A DNA stretch of 64,000 nt, taken from contig CP103436.1 in assembly GCA_024919195.1 (NCBI GenBank), positions 558,001 through 622,000 of the forward strand. The letters are read 5' to 3'. The translations under genes and the position numbers were made by a program. Shown here one piece after another: positions 27,495 through 36,515 of the stretch. The stretch's first letter is position 1. The number at the start of each line of letters is the position of its first letter. The DNA is from Methylophilaceae bacterium LSUCC0717 (GTDB taxonomy: Bacteria > Pseudomonadota > Gammaproteobacteria > Burkholderiales > Methylophilaceae). A model generated the notes under the pieces. It did no database searches, was not told where the DNA came from, and was given only the letters and a program-made list of their open reading frames with translations.

Positions 27495-28307
27495 TTACGT
27501 ATTCTGGTCGAAGTTATCTCTAAGACCCTCCCCGAGTAGATTATAACCCAATACAGTAATTAATATAGCAAGTCCCGGAAACAATGATAGCCACCATGCA
27601 AATTGGATGTATTCTTTTCCGTCAGTCAATATGTTTCCCCATGAGGCTGTAGGTGCCTGAACTCCAAGCCCTAGGAAGCTTAGACCAGATTCAACCAATA
27701 CAGCACTGGCAACACCCAAGACGGTACTCACAATAATTGGACCTAGGCTGTTAGGTAATAGGTGAGTAAGAATAATTCTTAAATCACTTGCCCCCAACGT
27801 CTGAGCTGCGAGTACGAAATCACGTTCTTTTAAACTTAAGAATTCTGCTCTTACCAGTCTAGTGACACCCATCCAGGAAGTTAAGCCGATGACGATCATG
27901 ATATTCCAAATGGAGGGGGTAAGGAAAGCAATGACCGCAAGAATAAGAAAAAATGAGGGTATCGATAACATGACATCCACCAATCGCATAATGATGGTAT
28001 CAACAATGCCACGATAATATCCTGCTACAGAGCCTAGAATAATTCCAATGATGGTTGATATTCCAACTGCGACAATTCCCACAAGAAGTGAGATTTGAGC
28101 TCCATGCAACATTCGAGAAAAGACATCGCGACCAAGCGCGTCAGTACCCATCCAGTGGGTGCCGTTAGGGGATAAAAGGATCGCATTGATATTAATATAA
28201 TTTGGATCAAACGGGCTGAGATACCCTGCAAAAATAGCAAGTATTCCTATTATTGAAATAATAATTAAACCGGCTAAAGACATTGGGTTCTTTATAATCT
28301 TTCTCAT
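27495..28307 (-). CDS. Peptide-type ABC transporter permease (DppC/OppC family)
   Basis: Second inner membrane permease of a peptide/nickel/opine-type importer. 270 residues, about six membrane helices. The N-terminal OppC-type domain includes [18 protein letters not shown] and [25 protein letters not shown]; the ATPase-contacting EAA loop is [35 protein letters not shown]. The start ATG overlaps the upstream permease stop by four bases. No ATP-binding subunit gene is next to it. Confidence 0.93.
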   Translation of the reverse strand: MRKIIKNPMSLAGLIIISIIGILAIFAGYLSPFDPNYININAILLSPNGTHWMGTDALGRDVFSRMLHGAQISLLVGIVAVGISTIIGIILGSVAGYYRGIVDTIIMRLVDVMLSIPSFFLILAVIAFLTPSIWNIMIVIGLTSWMGVTRLVRAEFLSLKERDFVLAAQTLGASDLRIILTHLLPNSLGPIIVSTVLGVASAVLVESGLSFLGLGVQAPTASWGNILTDGKEYIQFAWWLSLFPGLAILITVLGYNLLGEGLRDNFDQNT

Positions 28308-29323
28308 TTGGCAAGACCTCGTCGAATTCTAGGATCTGCCCATGCGTAAGCTAAATCTGCAATTAGATTACCTAGCAAGGTTAAGATCGAACCAATGGTC
28401 AATATTCCCATTACAACAGGAAAGTCACGCATCAGGACGGCGTCATAAAATAACTTACCCATTCCAGGGATAGCAAAGATTGACTCAGCAATTACTGAGC
28501 CACCAATTAAACCGGGAATAGACAACCCCAGGATTGTAATTAATGGAAGTAGGGCATTTTTTAAAGTATGTACAAAAATCACTTTTTTTTCATATAGGCC
28601 TTTTGCCCGAGCTGTTTTGATAAAATCTTGATTAAGAATTTCTATCATCCCGTTTCGAACATAAAGTGAAATTCCTGCCAATCCGCTCAAACAAGAAATA
28701 AATACAGGCAATGCTAGATGTTTTAAAAGATCAAGTATTTGGGCTAACTTACTCATTTGCTCGTATCCAATGGAATGCAATCCTGAGATTGGCAATACCT
28801 GATTAACAACCCCCAATGAGTACATTAGAATCAAAGCTAACCAAAATCCCGGGATAGCAAAACCAATAAAGACAAACAAGGTTATCATGCGATCAGGGAT
28901 CTTATTTTTCTTTATAGCGGCAATTGTTCCGAGCAGAATAGAAATAGAGAATATAAGGAGTATGGTTAAAAGATTAATTAATAGGGTTATCGGGAGTGCT
29001 TTTTGAATTAAGCCTGGCTTAATGTTGCCATTTTCATCTTTTTTTTCCCATAGCACAGGCCTTTGATGCGAGGCAAATGACGAACCAAAGTCTAGTTGAA
29101 CGATTCTTTTTAACCATAAACCGTATTGGACAATAATAGGTTTATCAAGGTTGTATAATTCTCTTAGCTTTTGTCGTGATTCCTCACTGGCTTTGGGGTT
29201 AAATGCACTCTCATTGGATGTTATGTCACCTGGCGCTAAATGCATTATAAAAAAAGATATCAAGCTGATGCCAATTAACATAGGAATCATCCAGAGAATT
29301 CTTTTGATCAAATAATTTAACAT
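28304..29323 (-). CDS. Peptide-type ABC transporter permease (DppB/OppB family)
   Basis: First inner membrane permease of the importer. 339 residues with the family opening YLIKRILWMIPMLIGISLISFFIMHLAPGD and the EAA loop VRNGMIEILNQDFIKTARAKGLYEKKVIFVHTLKNALLPLIT. It follows the binding protein directly (the stop codon and the next start codon are adjacent) and overlaps the DppC-type gene by four bases. Substrate is unknown. Confidence 0.93.
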   Translation of the reverse strand: MLNYLIKRILWMIPMLIGISLISFFIMHLAPGDITSNESAFNPKASEESRQKLRELYNLDKPIIVQYGLWLKRIVQLDFGSSFASHQRPVLWEKKDENGNIKPGLIQKALPITLLINLLTILLIFSISILLGTIAAIKKNKIPDRMITLFVFIGFAIPGFWLALILMYSLGVVNQVLPISGLHSIGYEQMSKLAQILDLLKHLALPVFISCLSGLAGISLYVRNGMIEILNQDFIKTARAKGLYEKKVIFVHTLKNALLPLITILGLSIPGLIGGSVIAESIFAIPGMGKLFYDAVLMRDFPVVMGILTIGSILTLLGNLIADLAYAWADPRIRRGLAK

Positions 29324-30952
29324 TTAGAGACTCATCTCGTTTCTTCTAAATTTTTTCGGAATATACCACTCATAGTCGTTATGAAAGACACCTGCCGGTG
29401 GAGTAATCTTCTTTACCCCTTTTATTTTTTTATGAATGGCCGTTAGGCCATATCCGGCATACAGGTAAATAATAGGTTGTTCATCATAAATAATTTTAGA
29501 AAACTCGTCATAGATTTGTTTCCTTTTTTCATTATTTAGCTCTTTCCTTCCATTCTCAAGAAGGGTATCAACTCTAGGGTTATTGTATCCAATAAAATTG
29601 AATTGACCCGGCCCCTGTTGCGAAGAGTGCCAGATGCTATACTGATCTGGATCAAGTGAAAGGCTCCAGCCTAACACAACAGCCTCAAACTCACCTGTTT
29701 TGATAAACCTGTTCACAAAACTTGCCCATTCAATAACCCTGATACTGACATCAATGCCTATATCCTGAAGACGCCGCTGTATAAGCACTGCAGTCATTTC
29801 TCGTTGCTTGTTTTGGTTTGTGAGAATTTCAAAAGCAAGAGGCTTGCCATCTTTTTCATAGATATTGTTTGCATTAAGTTGGTAACCTGATTTTTCAAGC
29901 AATTCTCTGGATCTACTCACATCAAAAGAAATTTTATTGATCGACTTATTTTCCCAGTAAGTACCAGGCTTATATGGACTGGTAATTTCTTCTCCTAATC
30001 CCAGCAAAACACCATTGATAATTTCTTCTTTATCGATAGCATAACTAATCGCTTTTCTAATATTGACGTCATCAAAAGGCTTTTTCTTTAAATTAAAACC
30101 AAAATAGGTATACCCGTTGCCCATTTCTTTATAAAGATTAATTTTGTCGTTCAACTCAGATCGGCTGGGGAAGACTCTTGAGTACTGAATTGGGTTAATA
30201 TTCATAAGATCAATATTTCCTGCAATCAATTCCATAAATTGGGATGATAGATCAGGAATGATCCTGGTTATCTTTTTTTCTAGAAGCGGTCGACCATGGA
30301 TGGAGTTAGGATTGGTTTTGAGCTTTACCTGCTGACCGGTTGTCCATTCATCTAGAGCATAGTAGTTGCTTCCTGTAGGATTTAATGAGAAATAGGTATC
30401 GTTAATATTTTCATTTTTCAGTAAATGTTCTGGGAGTATGTGTAAGGATGCCCATGTTTCAAGGGCAGGCGCATAAGGTTCGTCATACTCAGCAATAAAT
30501 ATGTGATTGTTTGCACATGAAGCTGAACTCACCAGCTGATAATCAGAACCGTAAGGAGTTCTAGTGTCTGGGTCAGTAACCTTCTTCCAGGTAAATAACA
30601 CATCTTGACATGTAAACGGTTCGTCATCAGCCCACTTAATATCTTGCTTTAAATTAAATGTAATTTTTTTATAATCGTCGGAAATTGTCCAGCTGTCGGC
30701 CAGGTCTCCTTCAAAACCAAGATTTTCATCATATTTTAATAGAGAGTTAAAAATTTGCCCGGCAATCGCAGATGAGGCGGAGTCACCAGCTATCATCGCA
30801 ATCAGATTGTTGGGTTCGCCAATCATTGCATTGGTCAATGCACCTCCAGATTCTGGAAGGGTGGGGTCGTCATAGTTATTGTTGTCTATATTTTGATTAT
30901 TATTACAACCAACGACAAGACTTATAATTAGTAGAGCTAAAAACTTATGCAT
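29324..30952 (-). CDS. Extracellular solute-binding lipoprotein, family 5 (peptide type)
   Basis: Periplasmic ligand-binding component. 542 residues with a lipoprotein leader MHKFLALLIISLVVGC (Cys16). The SBP_bac_5 fold is recognisable: EPNNLIAMIAGDSASSAIAGQIFNSLLKYDE, DSWTISDDYKKITFNLKQDIKWADDEPFTCQDVLFTW, and FGFNLKKKPFDDVNIRKAISYAIDKEEII. The ATG at 30952 follows AAGGATAT. The upstream neighbour is mltD, so the natural ligand could be muropeptides, although this is only inference from location. Confidence 0.93.
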   Translation of the reverse strand: MHKFLALLIISLVVGCNNNQNIDNNNYDDPTLPESGGALTNAMIGEPNNLIAMIAGDSASSAIAGQIFNSLLKYDENLGFEGDLADSWTISDDYKKITFNLKQDIKWADDEPFTCQDVLFTWKKVTDPDTRTPYGSDYQLVSSASCANNHIFIAEYDEPYAPALETWASLHILPEHLLKNENINDTYFSLNPTGSNYYALDEWTTGQQVKLKTNPNSIHGRPLLEKKITRIIPDLSSQFMELIAGNIDLMNINPIQYSRVFPSRSELNDKINLYKEMGNGYTYFGFNLKKKPFDDVNIRKAISYAIDKEEIINGVLLGLGEEITSPYKPGTYWENKSINKISFDVSRSRELLEKSGYQLNANNIYEKDGKPLAFEILTNQNKQREMTAVLIQRRLQDIGIDVSIRVIEWASFVNRFIKTGEFEAVVLGWSLSLDPDQYSIWHSSQQGPGQFNFIGYNNPRVDTLLENGRKELNNEKRKQIYDEFSKIIYDEQPIIYLYAGYGLTAIHKKIKGVKKITPPAGVFHNDYEWYIPKKFRRNEMSL

Positions 30953-30958
30953 ATATCC

Positions 30959-32284
30959 TTATTGAGGAATATCGATGTACTTACCTACGATTATTTTTGT
31001 GCTTTTGAGTTCATTAAACTCCATTAAATCTTTGATTGAGATCTTATATTTTCTAGCTATTCCACCCAACGTATCTCCAGGCTTAATTTTGTGGGTAATA
31101 ATCGTTGAATAGGAGTATAAATTATCAGTGTTGATAGGATATTTCTTTAAAACATCAGGTGAAGCAGGAATTAAGATAATTTTATTTTTTAGAGTTTGGT
31201 TGCTTCTTAATTGATTAATCTTTATTAATTCTTTTATATCAATATTAAATTTTTTAGCCACATGGTTTACCTTTTCCCCTTTGATGGGCTTGTAGGTAAT
31301 CCAGTTGGTTAATGGATCCTTATGATCTTCCAAATTTTTCAAAAATGTATCAACACTTTCAACAGGTAACAGTATATCCTGAGCACCAAAGTGTGCTTTC
31401 ATCAAGGGTCGATTGTGCTCAGCATTCAATAATTGGAACTCTTCATAGGGAATATCAGCTAACTCAGCTGCTATATGTGTATCCATTTCATCAGGAACAT
31501 TAACGACTTGGAAATAAGGTTTATCCGGAATATCTTTAATATACAGTTGAAATCTTTCTGGGTCTTGAATAATTTTTTTTACCGCTAACAATTTTGGTAC
31601 ATAGTTTTTTGTTTCTTTGGGAAGCCTGAGAGAGTAATAATCAGTAGCTAATTTTCTTTTTTTATTTCTTAGGATGGCTCTTTTTACTCGGCCTTCACCA
31701 GCGTTATAGGCTGCCAAAGCCAATTCCCAGGACCCAAAAAGATTGTGAAGTTGTTCAAGGTAATCCAAGGCAGCATTAGTTGAGTCAATAATATTCCTCC
31801 GCTTATCTCTCCACCAGTCCTGCTCAAGTCCAAATAATTTTCCAGTTGAAGGAATAAACTGCCACACTCCAACTGCTTTTTGCCTTGATTTTGCAACTGG
31901 ATTATAAGCACTTTCAATCATAGGCAAGAGTGCTATTTCCATTGGCATATTTCTTTTTTCAACCTCTTCTACCACGTGAAATAAATAGCGGGATGATCTT
32001 TCAATCATCCTTTCAACATACTCGGGCCTAGATTGGTACCATTTGACATAATTTTTAACTCTTCTGTTATCAATATCTTTAATGGCAAATCCATTTTGTA
32101 TTCTTTCCCATAGATTTTTATCTCCCTCAATATAGTGAATATTTTCATCATTATCTGGGACAGGATCGTCAAACAATTCAAGAGTTACACCCTCAGCATT
32201 TTCAATTGTGGATGGGAATTCAAAAGAATTTGAGAAAAGAGAAGGGCTTATGAGTAGTGAAAAAAACAGTAATATATATTTCAT
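30959..32284 (-). CDS. mltD: Membrane-bound lytic murein transglycosylase D with two LysM domains
   Basis: Cleaves peptidoglycan glycan strands to 1,6-anhydromuropeptides. 441 residues. A signal peptide (MKYILLFFSLLISPSLFS) lacks a lipobox, so it may be soluble or held by LysM binding. The SLT domain has the catalytic Glu in IESAYNPVAKSRQKAVGVWQF and the AAYNAGEGRV motif. Two LysM repeats occupy the C-terminus (about residues 334-378 and 394-440), with GEKVNHVAKKFNI and GDTLGGIARKYKI. It starts on the gloB stop codon. Confidence 0.94.
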   Translation of the reverse strand: MKYILLFFSLLISPSLFSNSFEFPSTIENAEGVTLELFDDPVPDNDENIHYIEGDKNLWERIQNGFAIKDIDNRRVKNYVKWYQSRPEYVERMIERSSRYLFHVVEEVEKRNMPMEIALLPMIESAYNPVAKSRQKAVGVWQFIPSTGKLFGLEQDWWRDKRRNIIDSTNAALDYLEQLHNLFGSWELALAAYNAGEGRVKRAILRNKKRKLATDYYSLRLPKETKNYVPKLLAVKKIIQDPERFQLYIKDIPDKPYFQVVNVPDEMDTHIAAELADIPYEEFQLLNAEHNRPLMKAHFGAQDILLPVESVDTFLKNLEDHKDPLTNWITYKPIKGEKVNHVAKKFNIDIKELIKINQLRSNQTLKNKIILIPASPDVLKKYPINTDNLYSYSTIITHKIKPGDTLGGIARKYKISIKDLMEFNELKSTKIIVGKYIDIPQ

Positions 32285-32979
32285 TAAAATAGGTCTTTTG
32301 CTTCTCTTAATTTTTTAAATTCATCATATGAAGAATTTAGGAAAGGATTTGATTCTAACTCATCCTTTAGTAAAGAGGGTAAAGTAATCATTGATTTTGA
32401 TAAATTTTGATATTTTTTTTCATAAAACGTATTATCTTTGAAATAATTTTTTAAAAACTCAAGATTTTTTAGGGTGTATTCATGGGTGCAATATACTTTC
32501 GAATCAGGATCAATTGACTTGAATTTTCTTAGGCTGTCATACATTTGTCTATAAGTACCCTCAAAAATTCTTCCACATCCAAAACTAAACAAAGTATCAC
32601 CGCAAAATAAAAGCTTATTGCCATGATAAATGATGTGCTCCAAAGTATGTCCTGGAACTTCTATCACGGAAAATTCTAATGTGTTGTCGAAAAGCTGAAT
32701 TTTGCTATTTTCCTGGACTTGATGATATTTGAAATTAAATTTCTCATGATATGGGGCATATACAGGCACGTTATGTTGATTAATGATCCCATCTATACCT
32801 CCTATGTGATCATGGTGATGGTGCGTTATAAGTATTGCTGTTAACTCAAGATTATACTTTTGGTGGTACTTTAAAACTGGATCAGATAACCCAGGATCAA
32901 TCACTACAGTCTTTTTACCATGAATGATTGTCCAAATGTAGTTATCATTTAGAATAGGGATAGGAACAACATTTAACAT
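32284..32979 (-). CDS. gloB: Hydroxyacylglutathione hydrolase (glyoxalase II)
   Basis: Hydrolyses S-lactoylglutathione to lactate and glutathione in methylglyoxal detoxification. 231 residues, slightly short of the usual 250. The metallo-beta-lactamase fold is clear: DDNYIW-like opening ILNDNYIWTI, THHHHDHIGG metal site, VPGHTLEHI, FCGDTLFSFGCGRIFEGT and CTHEYTLKNLEF. It heads the gloB-mltD-ABC-fabI run. Only 21 bases separate its ATG from the divergent methyltransferase ATG, so its mRNA leader is very short or absent. Confidence 0.95.
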   Translation of the reverse strand: MLNVVPIPILNDNYIWTIIHGKKTVVIDPGLSDPVLKYHQKYNLELTAILITHHHHDHIGGIDGIINQHNVPVYAPYHEKFNFKYHQVQENSKIQLFDNTLEFSVIEVPGHTLEHIIYHGNKLLFCGDTLFSFGCGRIFEGTYRQMYDSLRKFKSIDPDSKVYCTHEYTLKNLEFLKNYFKDNTFYEKKYQNLSKSMITLPSLLKDELESNPFLNSSYDEFKKLREAKDLF

Positions 32980-32985
32980 TAATTA

Positions 32986-32993
32986 ATTATAAA
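32986..32993. promoter_or_regulatory. Symmetrical -10 element shared by gloB and the divergent methyltransferase
   Basis: The sequence ATTATAAA contains the palindrome TTATAA. Read on the minus strand it gives TATAAT (32991 to 32986), six bases before the gloB ATG; on the plus strand it gives TATAAA (32988-32993), seven bases before the methyltransferase ATG. Both predicted transcription starts fall at or within one or two bases of the start codons. The -35 regions would lie inside the opposite genes and are weak. Confidence 0.45.
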
Positions 32994-33000
32994 CTTAAAC

Positions 33001-33651
33001 ATGACTTGGTTTGAAACTAAAAGAGGCTCAGATTTATTGTTGTTAGAGCAAAAAATTCTCGATCAGTTATTCGATCATTTGTTTGGCTATAACATTGTCC
33101 AAATTGGAAATCATCGATCACTGATTGAAAATTCTCGATTTAAGAATAAATATACATACAAGCAAATCCAATTTGATGCCGAGCAATTGCCTTTTGAGTC
33201 CGATGCTATTGATTGTATTGTTCTACCTCATCAAAATACAGAAGATGAGAGGATGTTGTCTGAAGTGTATCGTTCATTAATGCCTCATGGTCACGCAATA
33301 TTTATAAACTTTAATCCATGGAGCCCAATAGGGTTAAGAACTTTTTTTTCAATGAGCTCAGAAGAGCCGTGGAATCATAATCTTGAAAGCTTCACCTCTT
33401 TTCAAAATAAATTATTAAAACAAGACTTTGAGATTGTGAATGGTAAATTTTTTGGATATCACCCACGTTTTAAGTCAGCATCAAATAAGTCAAGGTGGGA
33501 TAAGATTGGTGACCGCTGGTTTCCTTTGTTTGCAAATATTTATTTAATCGTTGTGCGAAAAAAAATATTTACCATGACCCCAATTAAACCATCATGGAAT
33601 GGTAAAATTCAAAGAAATCAAGTCAAAGTAAAAGAAACCTATGAGCTTTAA
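33001..33651 (+). CDS. SAM-dependent methyltransferase-like protein (type 11), degenerate SAM motif
   Basis: A 216-residue protein of the class I methyltransferase family found upstream of rnhA in many betaproteobacteria. The opening MTWFETKRGSDLLLLEQKI is typical. The second half of the fold is recognisable (DAEQLPFESDAIDCIVLPHQ and EVYRSLMPHGHAIFINFNPWSPIG), but the glycine-rich SAM loop is reduced to VQIGNHRSL, so cofactor binding may be altered or lost. Its substrate is unknown. Its end overlaps rnhA by 11 bases, making a methyltransferase-rnhA-dnaQ unit. Confidence 0.8.
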   Translation: MTWFETKRGSDLLLLEQKILDQLFDHLFGYNIVQIGNHRSLIENSRFKNKYTYKQIQFDAEQLPFESDAIDCIVLPHQNTEDERMLSEVYRSLMPHGHAIFINFNPWSPIGLRTFFSMSSEEPWNHNLESFTSFQNKLLKQDFEIVNGKFFGYHPRFKSASNKSRWDKIGDRWFPLFANIYLIVVRKKIFTMTPIKPSWNGKIQRNQVKVKETYEL

Positions 33652-34090
33652 AATTTATACTGATGGATCTTGCCATGGAAACCCTGGACCGGGAGGTTGG
33701 GCATTTATAGTTGTTGCAAACGATGAGGTTGTAAAAGAAAAGTCCGGTTCCATGGAAAAAACCACAAATAATCAAATGGAATTATCTGCAGCAATCGAAG
33801 GACTTTTTTACTTTAATGAACATATTGAATCCAAAGAAGTTGAGTTATTTACTGATTCTAAGTACGTAATTGATGGGATTAATTCTTGGATCCATGGATG
33901 GAAGAAAAATAATTGGAGAACATCCACAAAAAAACCAGTTAAAAATGAAGAACTATGGAAGACCTTGGATGAATTAAATTCAAGATTGATAGTGAGTTGG
34001 AATTGGGTTAAAGGTCATAGCGGGGATATTTTTAATGATAAGGTAGACCTGTTGGCTAATAATGCAACAGTTGGAGATTGTTTACTGTGA
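33641..34090 (+). CDS. rnhA: Ribonuclease HI
   Basis: Cuts RNA in RNA-DNA hybrids, removing primers and R-loops. 149 residues. The four acidic active-site positions are in YTDGSCHGNPGPGGWA, NNQMELSAAIEGL, LFTDSKYVIDGI and HSGDIFNDKVDLLA. The basic handle (WIHGWKKNNWRTSTKKPVKN) is present. It overlaps both neighbours, and its stop TGA overlaps the GTG start of dnaQ, the same tandem as in many proteobacteria. Confidence 0.97.
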   Translation: MSFKIYTDGSCHGNPGPGGWAFIVVANDEVVKEKSGSMEKTTNNQMELSAAIEGLFYFNEHIESKEVELFTDSKYVIDGINSWIHGWKKNNWRTSTKKPVKNEELWKTLDELNSRLIVSWNWVKGHSGDIFNDKVDLLANNATVGDCLL

Positions 34091-34746
34091 GACAGATATT
34101 TCTAGATACCGAAACGACAGGTCTTGATCCCGCTCAGGGACATCGTATTATCGAGATTGCTGCTGTTGAAATGATCAATCGTCAGGTCACGAACAATCAA
34201 TTTCATGTATATATCAATCCAGAAAGAGAAATTGATGAGGCTGCACAGGAAGTGCATGGACTTACACTGGAATTTCTTTCTGATAAGCCCAGCTTTGAAT
34301 CTATTTCTGAAAAATTTATTAGCTTCATTGCTGATGCTGAATTGATCATTCACAACGCTCCATTCGATATTGGTTTTTTAAATATGGAGTTGGGAAGAAT
34401 AAAAAAAGGAGTTGTTGAAGATTATGCTGAGGTTATTACCGATTCATTAGTTATGGCTAGAGAGTTGAGACCTGGGCAAAGAAATAACTTAGATGCCTTA
34501 TGTAGGCATTATGGCGTTGATAATTCTGAAAGAAATTTGCACGGCGCATTGCTTGATTCACTTTTGCTCGCAGAGGTCTTTATTGGCATGACCAGGGGGC
34601 AGGAAGCTTTAGAAATTGATTTTAATAATCAAGAGAAATTATCGATTGACTTTGATAAAGGTATTTTAAATAAACTAAAAATAGTTAATGCCAGTCAAGA
34701 AGAGGCTGAGCTGCATCGAGAGTACTTAAAAAAAATTAAACACTAA
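34087..34746 (+). CDS. dnaQ: DNA polymerase III epsilon subunit (3'-5' proofreading exonuclease)
   Basis: Proofreading subunit of the replicative polymerase. Starting at GTG 34087 gives MRQIFLDTETTGLD, matching the usual opening; the next in-frame TTG upstream (34078) lies deep in rnhA. The Exo motifs are LDTETTGLD, IIHNAPFDIGFLN and the Exo III His-Asp pair in LHGALLDSLLLAEVF. Length is about 219 residues. The C-terminal segment should contact the alpha subunit. The GTGA overlap with rnhA indicates translational coupling, and its stop overlaps the convergent queD stop by four bases. Confidence 0.95.
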   Translation: MRQIFLDTETTGLDPAQGHRIIEIAAVEMINRQVTNNQFHVYINPEREIDEAAQEVHGLTLEFLSDKPSFESISEKFISFIADAELIIHNAPFDIGFLNMELGRIKKGVVEDYAEVITDSLVMARELRPGQRNNLDALCRHYGVDNSERNLHGALLDSLLLAEVFIGMTRGQEALEIDFNNQEKLSIDFDKGILNKLKIVNASQEEAELHREYLKKIKH

Positions 34747-35189
34747 GTTGATGAAGACACATCAGCCCAATTGTTAGGTGTCTCATAGAGTCTAACAAGA
34801 CTTGGCTTAATTTTTCCATCAAACTTGTCTTTAAATGCTGCTTCAAGCATTTGAAATGCAATTAATGCCATATTTTCAGCAGTAGGGACTCTCTCTAATA
34901 CGACAGTCTTATGATCTTTAATTTGATTTAAAAAATTGAGAACTTCGGTATCTTTTTTATACACAATAAATGCATGATCCCAAGGATCTACAATGGTAGA
35001 TCTTATTAATTCTTTGGCATCCTTAAAATCCAAAACCATGCCAAAGTCTGATTGATCCTCTTGTTGAATAATTTCTCCACTTAAGGAAACTTCTATAGCG
35101 TATCGATGACCATGTAAATTTCTACATGTTGATTTATGGTTTGGGATCCTATGACCCGCATCAAATTCCATTCTTGAGGTAATTATCAT
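34743..35189 (-). CDS. queD: 6-carboxy-5,6,7,8-tetrahydropterin synthase
   Basis: Queuosine pathway enzyme forming carboxytetrahydropterin from dihydroneopterin triphosphate. 148 residues of the PTPS family, with zinc ligands in FDAGHRIPNHKSTCRNLHGHRY, the catalytic Cys in the same segment, and a late acid region VPTAENMALIAFQML. It follows the M48 protease gene with an ATGA overlap. QueG, a later enzyme of the same pathway, is encoded at 44.4-45.5 kb, supporting QueD over a biopterin role. Confidence 0.9.
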   Translation of the reverse strand: MIITSRMEFDAGHRIPNHKSTCRNLHGHRYAIEVSLSGEIIQQEDQSDFGMVLDFKDAKELIRSTIVDPWDHAFIVYKKDTEVLNFLNQIKDHKTVVLERVPTAENMALIAFQMLEAAFKDKFDGKIKPSLVRLYETPNNWADVSSST

Positions 35190-36421
35190 TTTGCACCCAA
35201 AGCTTTAATTCTAGCCATTGCAGGGGGGTGGCTATCATAAAAGTTAGAGTAAAGTTTATCCGGAGTTAATGTAGATGCATTGTCTCTATAAAGCTTAATG
35301 AGGGATTCTTTTAAATCTTTAGCGGGTGTAAATTCACATGCATAGGCATCTGCTTCATATTCATTTTTTCTTGAGTAGTGTGCCATGAAGGGCCTCACAA
35401 AAAATAAAAATAATGGCGAAATAAGAAAAAATAGAAGTAGTGCAATTGCATTTGTTTGACTCTCAACACCCAGTCCCAAGTAAAACCAATCATTTGATTT
35501 CAGCAAATCTAAAAAATAAAGACCTATGAACGACAAGATAAATAGAAAAACTATTCTCTTCTTCACATGGTTATGAGCAAAATGGCCTAACTCATGTGCT
35601 AAAACTGCCAAGATTTCATTAGGCGAAAGTTTCTCAAGCAGCGTGTCAAAGAAGACAATCCTTTTTGCTTTGCCAAATCCAGTGAAATAAGCATTTCCAT
35701 GGGTGCTTCTTAATGAACCATTCATAACGTATAAGCCATCAGATTCAAAGCCACATTTTTTTAGGAGTTGTTCAATTTTTACTTTAAGTTTTTTATCTTC
35801 CATAGGTTTAAACTTGTTAAAGATCGGTGCGATATAAAGAGGGTATATTGCCAACATAGTCACATTAAAAATTGAGAGAAAAATCCACAACCAGAACCAC
35901 CAATAATCTCCAAGATTACCAAAAATCCATAGCGCAATGAAAATGACTGGCAACATAATAATAATTGACACCAAGCTTTGTTTGACTAAATCAGATAAAT
36001 ACAAGGAGAGAGTCATTTTATTGAAGCCAAATTTTTCGTCAATCACAAAAGTTTTGATTAGACCTAAGGGGGCTTCAATGATGCTCGATAGGATAATCAC
36101 AGAAAAGATCAATACAACACCTTGTAAAATCTCATTATCAAAAAATTGTAAAGCAAGTTCATTGATGTAATTGATCAAACCACCAAGAGTAAGTAGGTAT
36201 AAGAAAACCCCTTGAACTATAAAGCCGAGTATATTAATTTTTGCTTTCGCAGAAGTGTACAATGCTGCTTTTTTATGATCTTTTGGTTTTACGATTTTTT
36301 TGAAGTCGCTTGGAACCACATTTTGATTCTTAAGGGCACTAGCATTTTGTCTAATTGATAGGTAGATTTCTGTCAGTGTGGATAGGATCAGTAAAAATAA
36401 AAAAATATAAGTAAAGGTCAT
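35186..36421 (-). CDS. M48 family zinc metallopeptidase (Ste24 / CAAX protease 1-like)
   Basis: Integral membrane metalloprotease, probably for membrane protein quality control. About 411 residues with several membrane helices and the catalytic motif VLAHELGHFAHNHVKKR (HExxH); the third zinc ligand is in NEYEADAYACEF. The N-terminal peptidase_M48_N region includes VIDEKFGFNKMTLSLYLSDLVKQ. The ATG at 36421 is preferred; a GTG at 36436 is the alternative. It lies divergent from orn, a pairing common in betaproteobacteria. Confidence 0.92.
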   Translation of the reverse strand: MTFTYIFLFLLILSTLTEIYLSIRQNASALKNQNVVPSDFKKIVKPKDHKKAALYTSAKAKINILGFIVQGVFLYLLTLGGLINYINELALQFFDNEILQGVVLIFSVIILSSIIEAPLGLIKTFVIDEKFGFNKMTLSLYLSDLVKQSLVSIIIMLPVIFIALWIFGNLGDYWWFWLWIFLSIFNVTMLAIYPLYIAPIFNKFKPMEDKKLKVKIEQLLKKCGFESDGLYVMNGSLRSTHGNAYFTGFGKAKRIVFFDTLLEKLSPNEILAVLAHELGHFAHNHVKKRIVFLFILSFIGLYFLDLLKSNDWFYLGLGVESQTNAIALLLFFLISPLFLFFVRPFMAHYSRKNEYEADAYACEFTPAKDLKESLIKLYRDNASTLTPDKLYSNFYDSHPPAMARIKALGAK

Positions 36422-36515
36422 TATTGTTGTATTCACTATTTAAAATCAGCATTTTAAAGTAAAAGAAATGTTAAAGTTATATATGTATTCAAATGTTTAA
36501 ATTTTAATGGAAATC

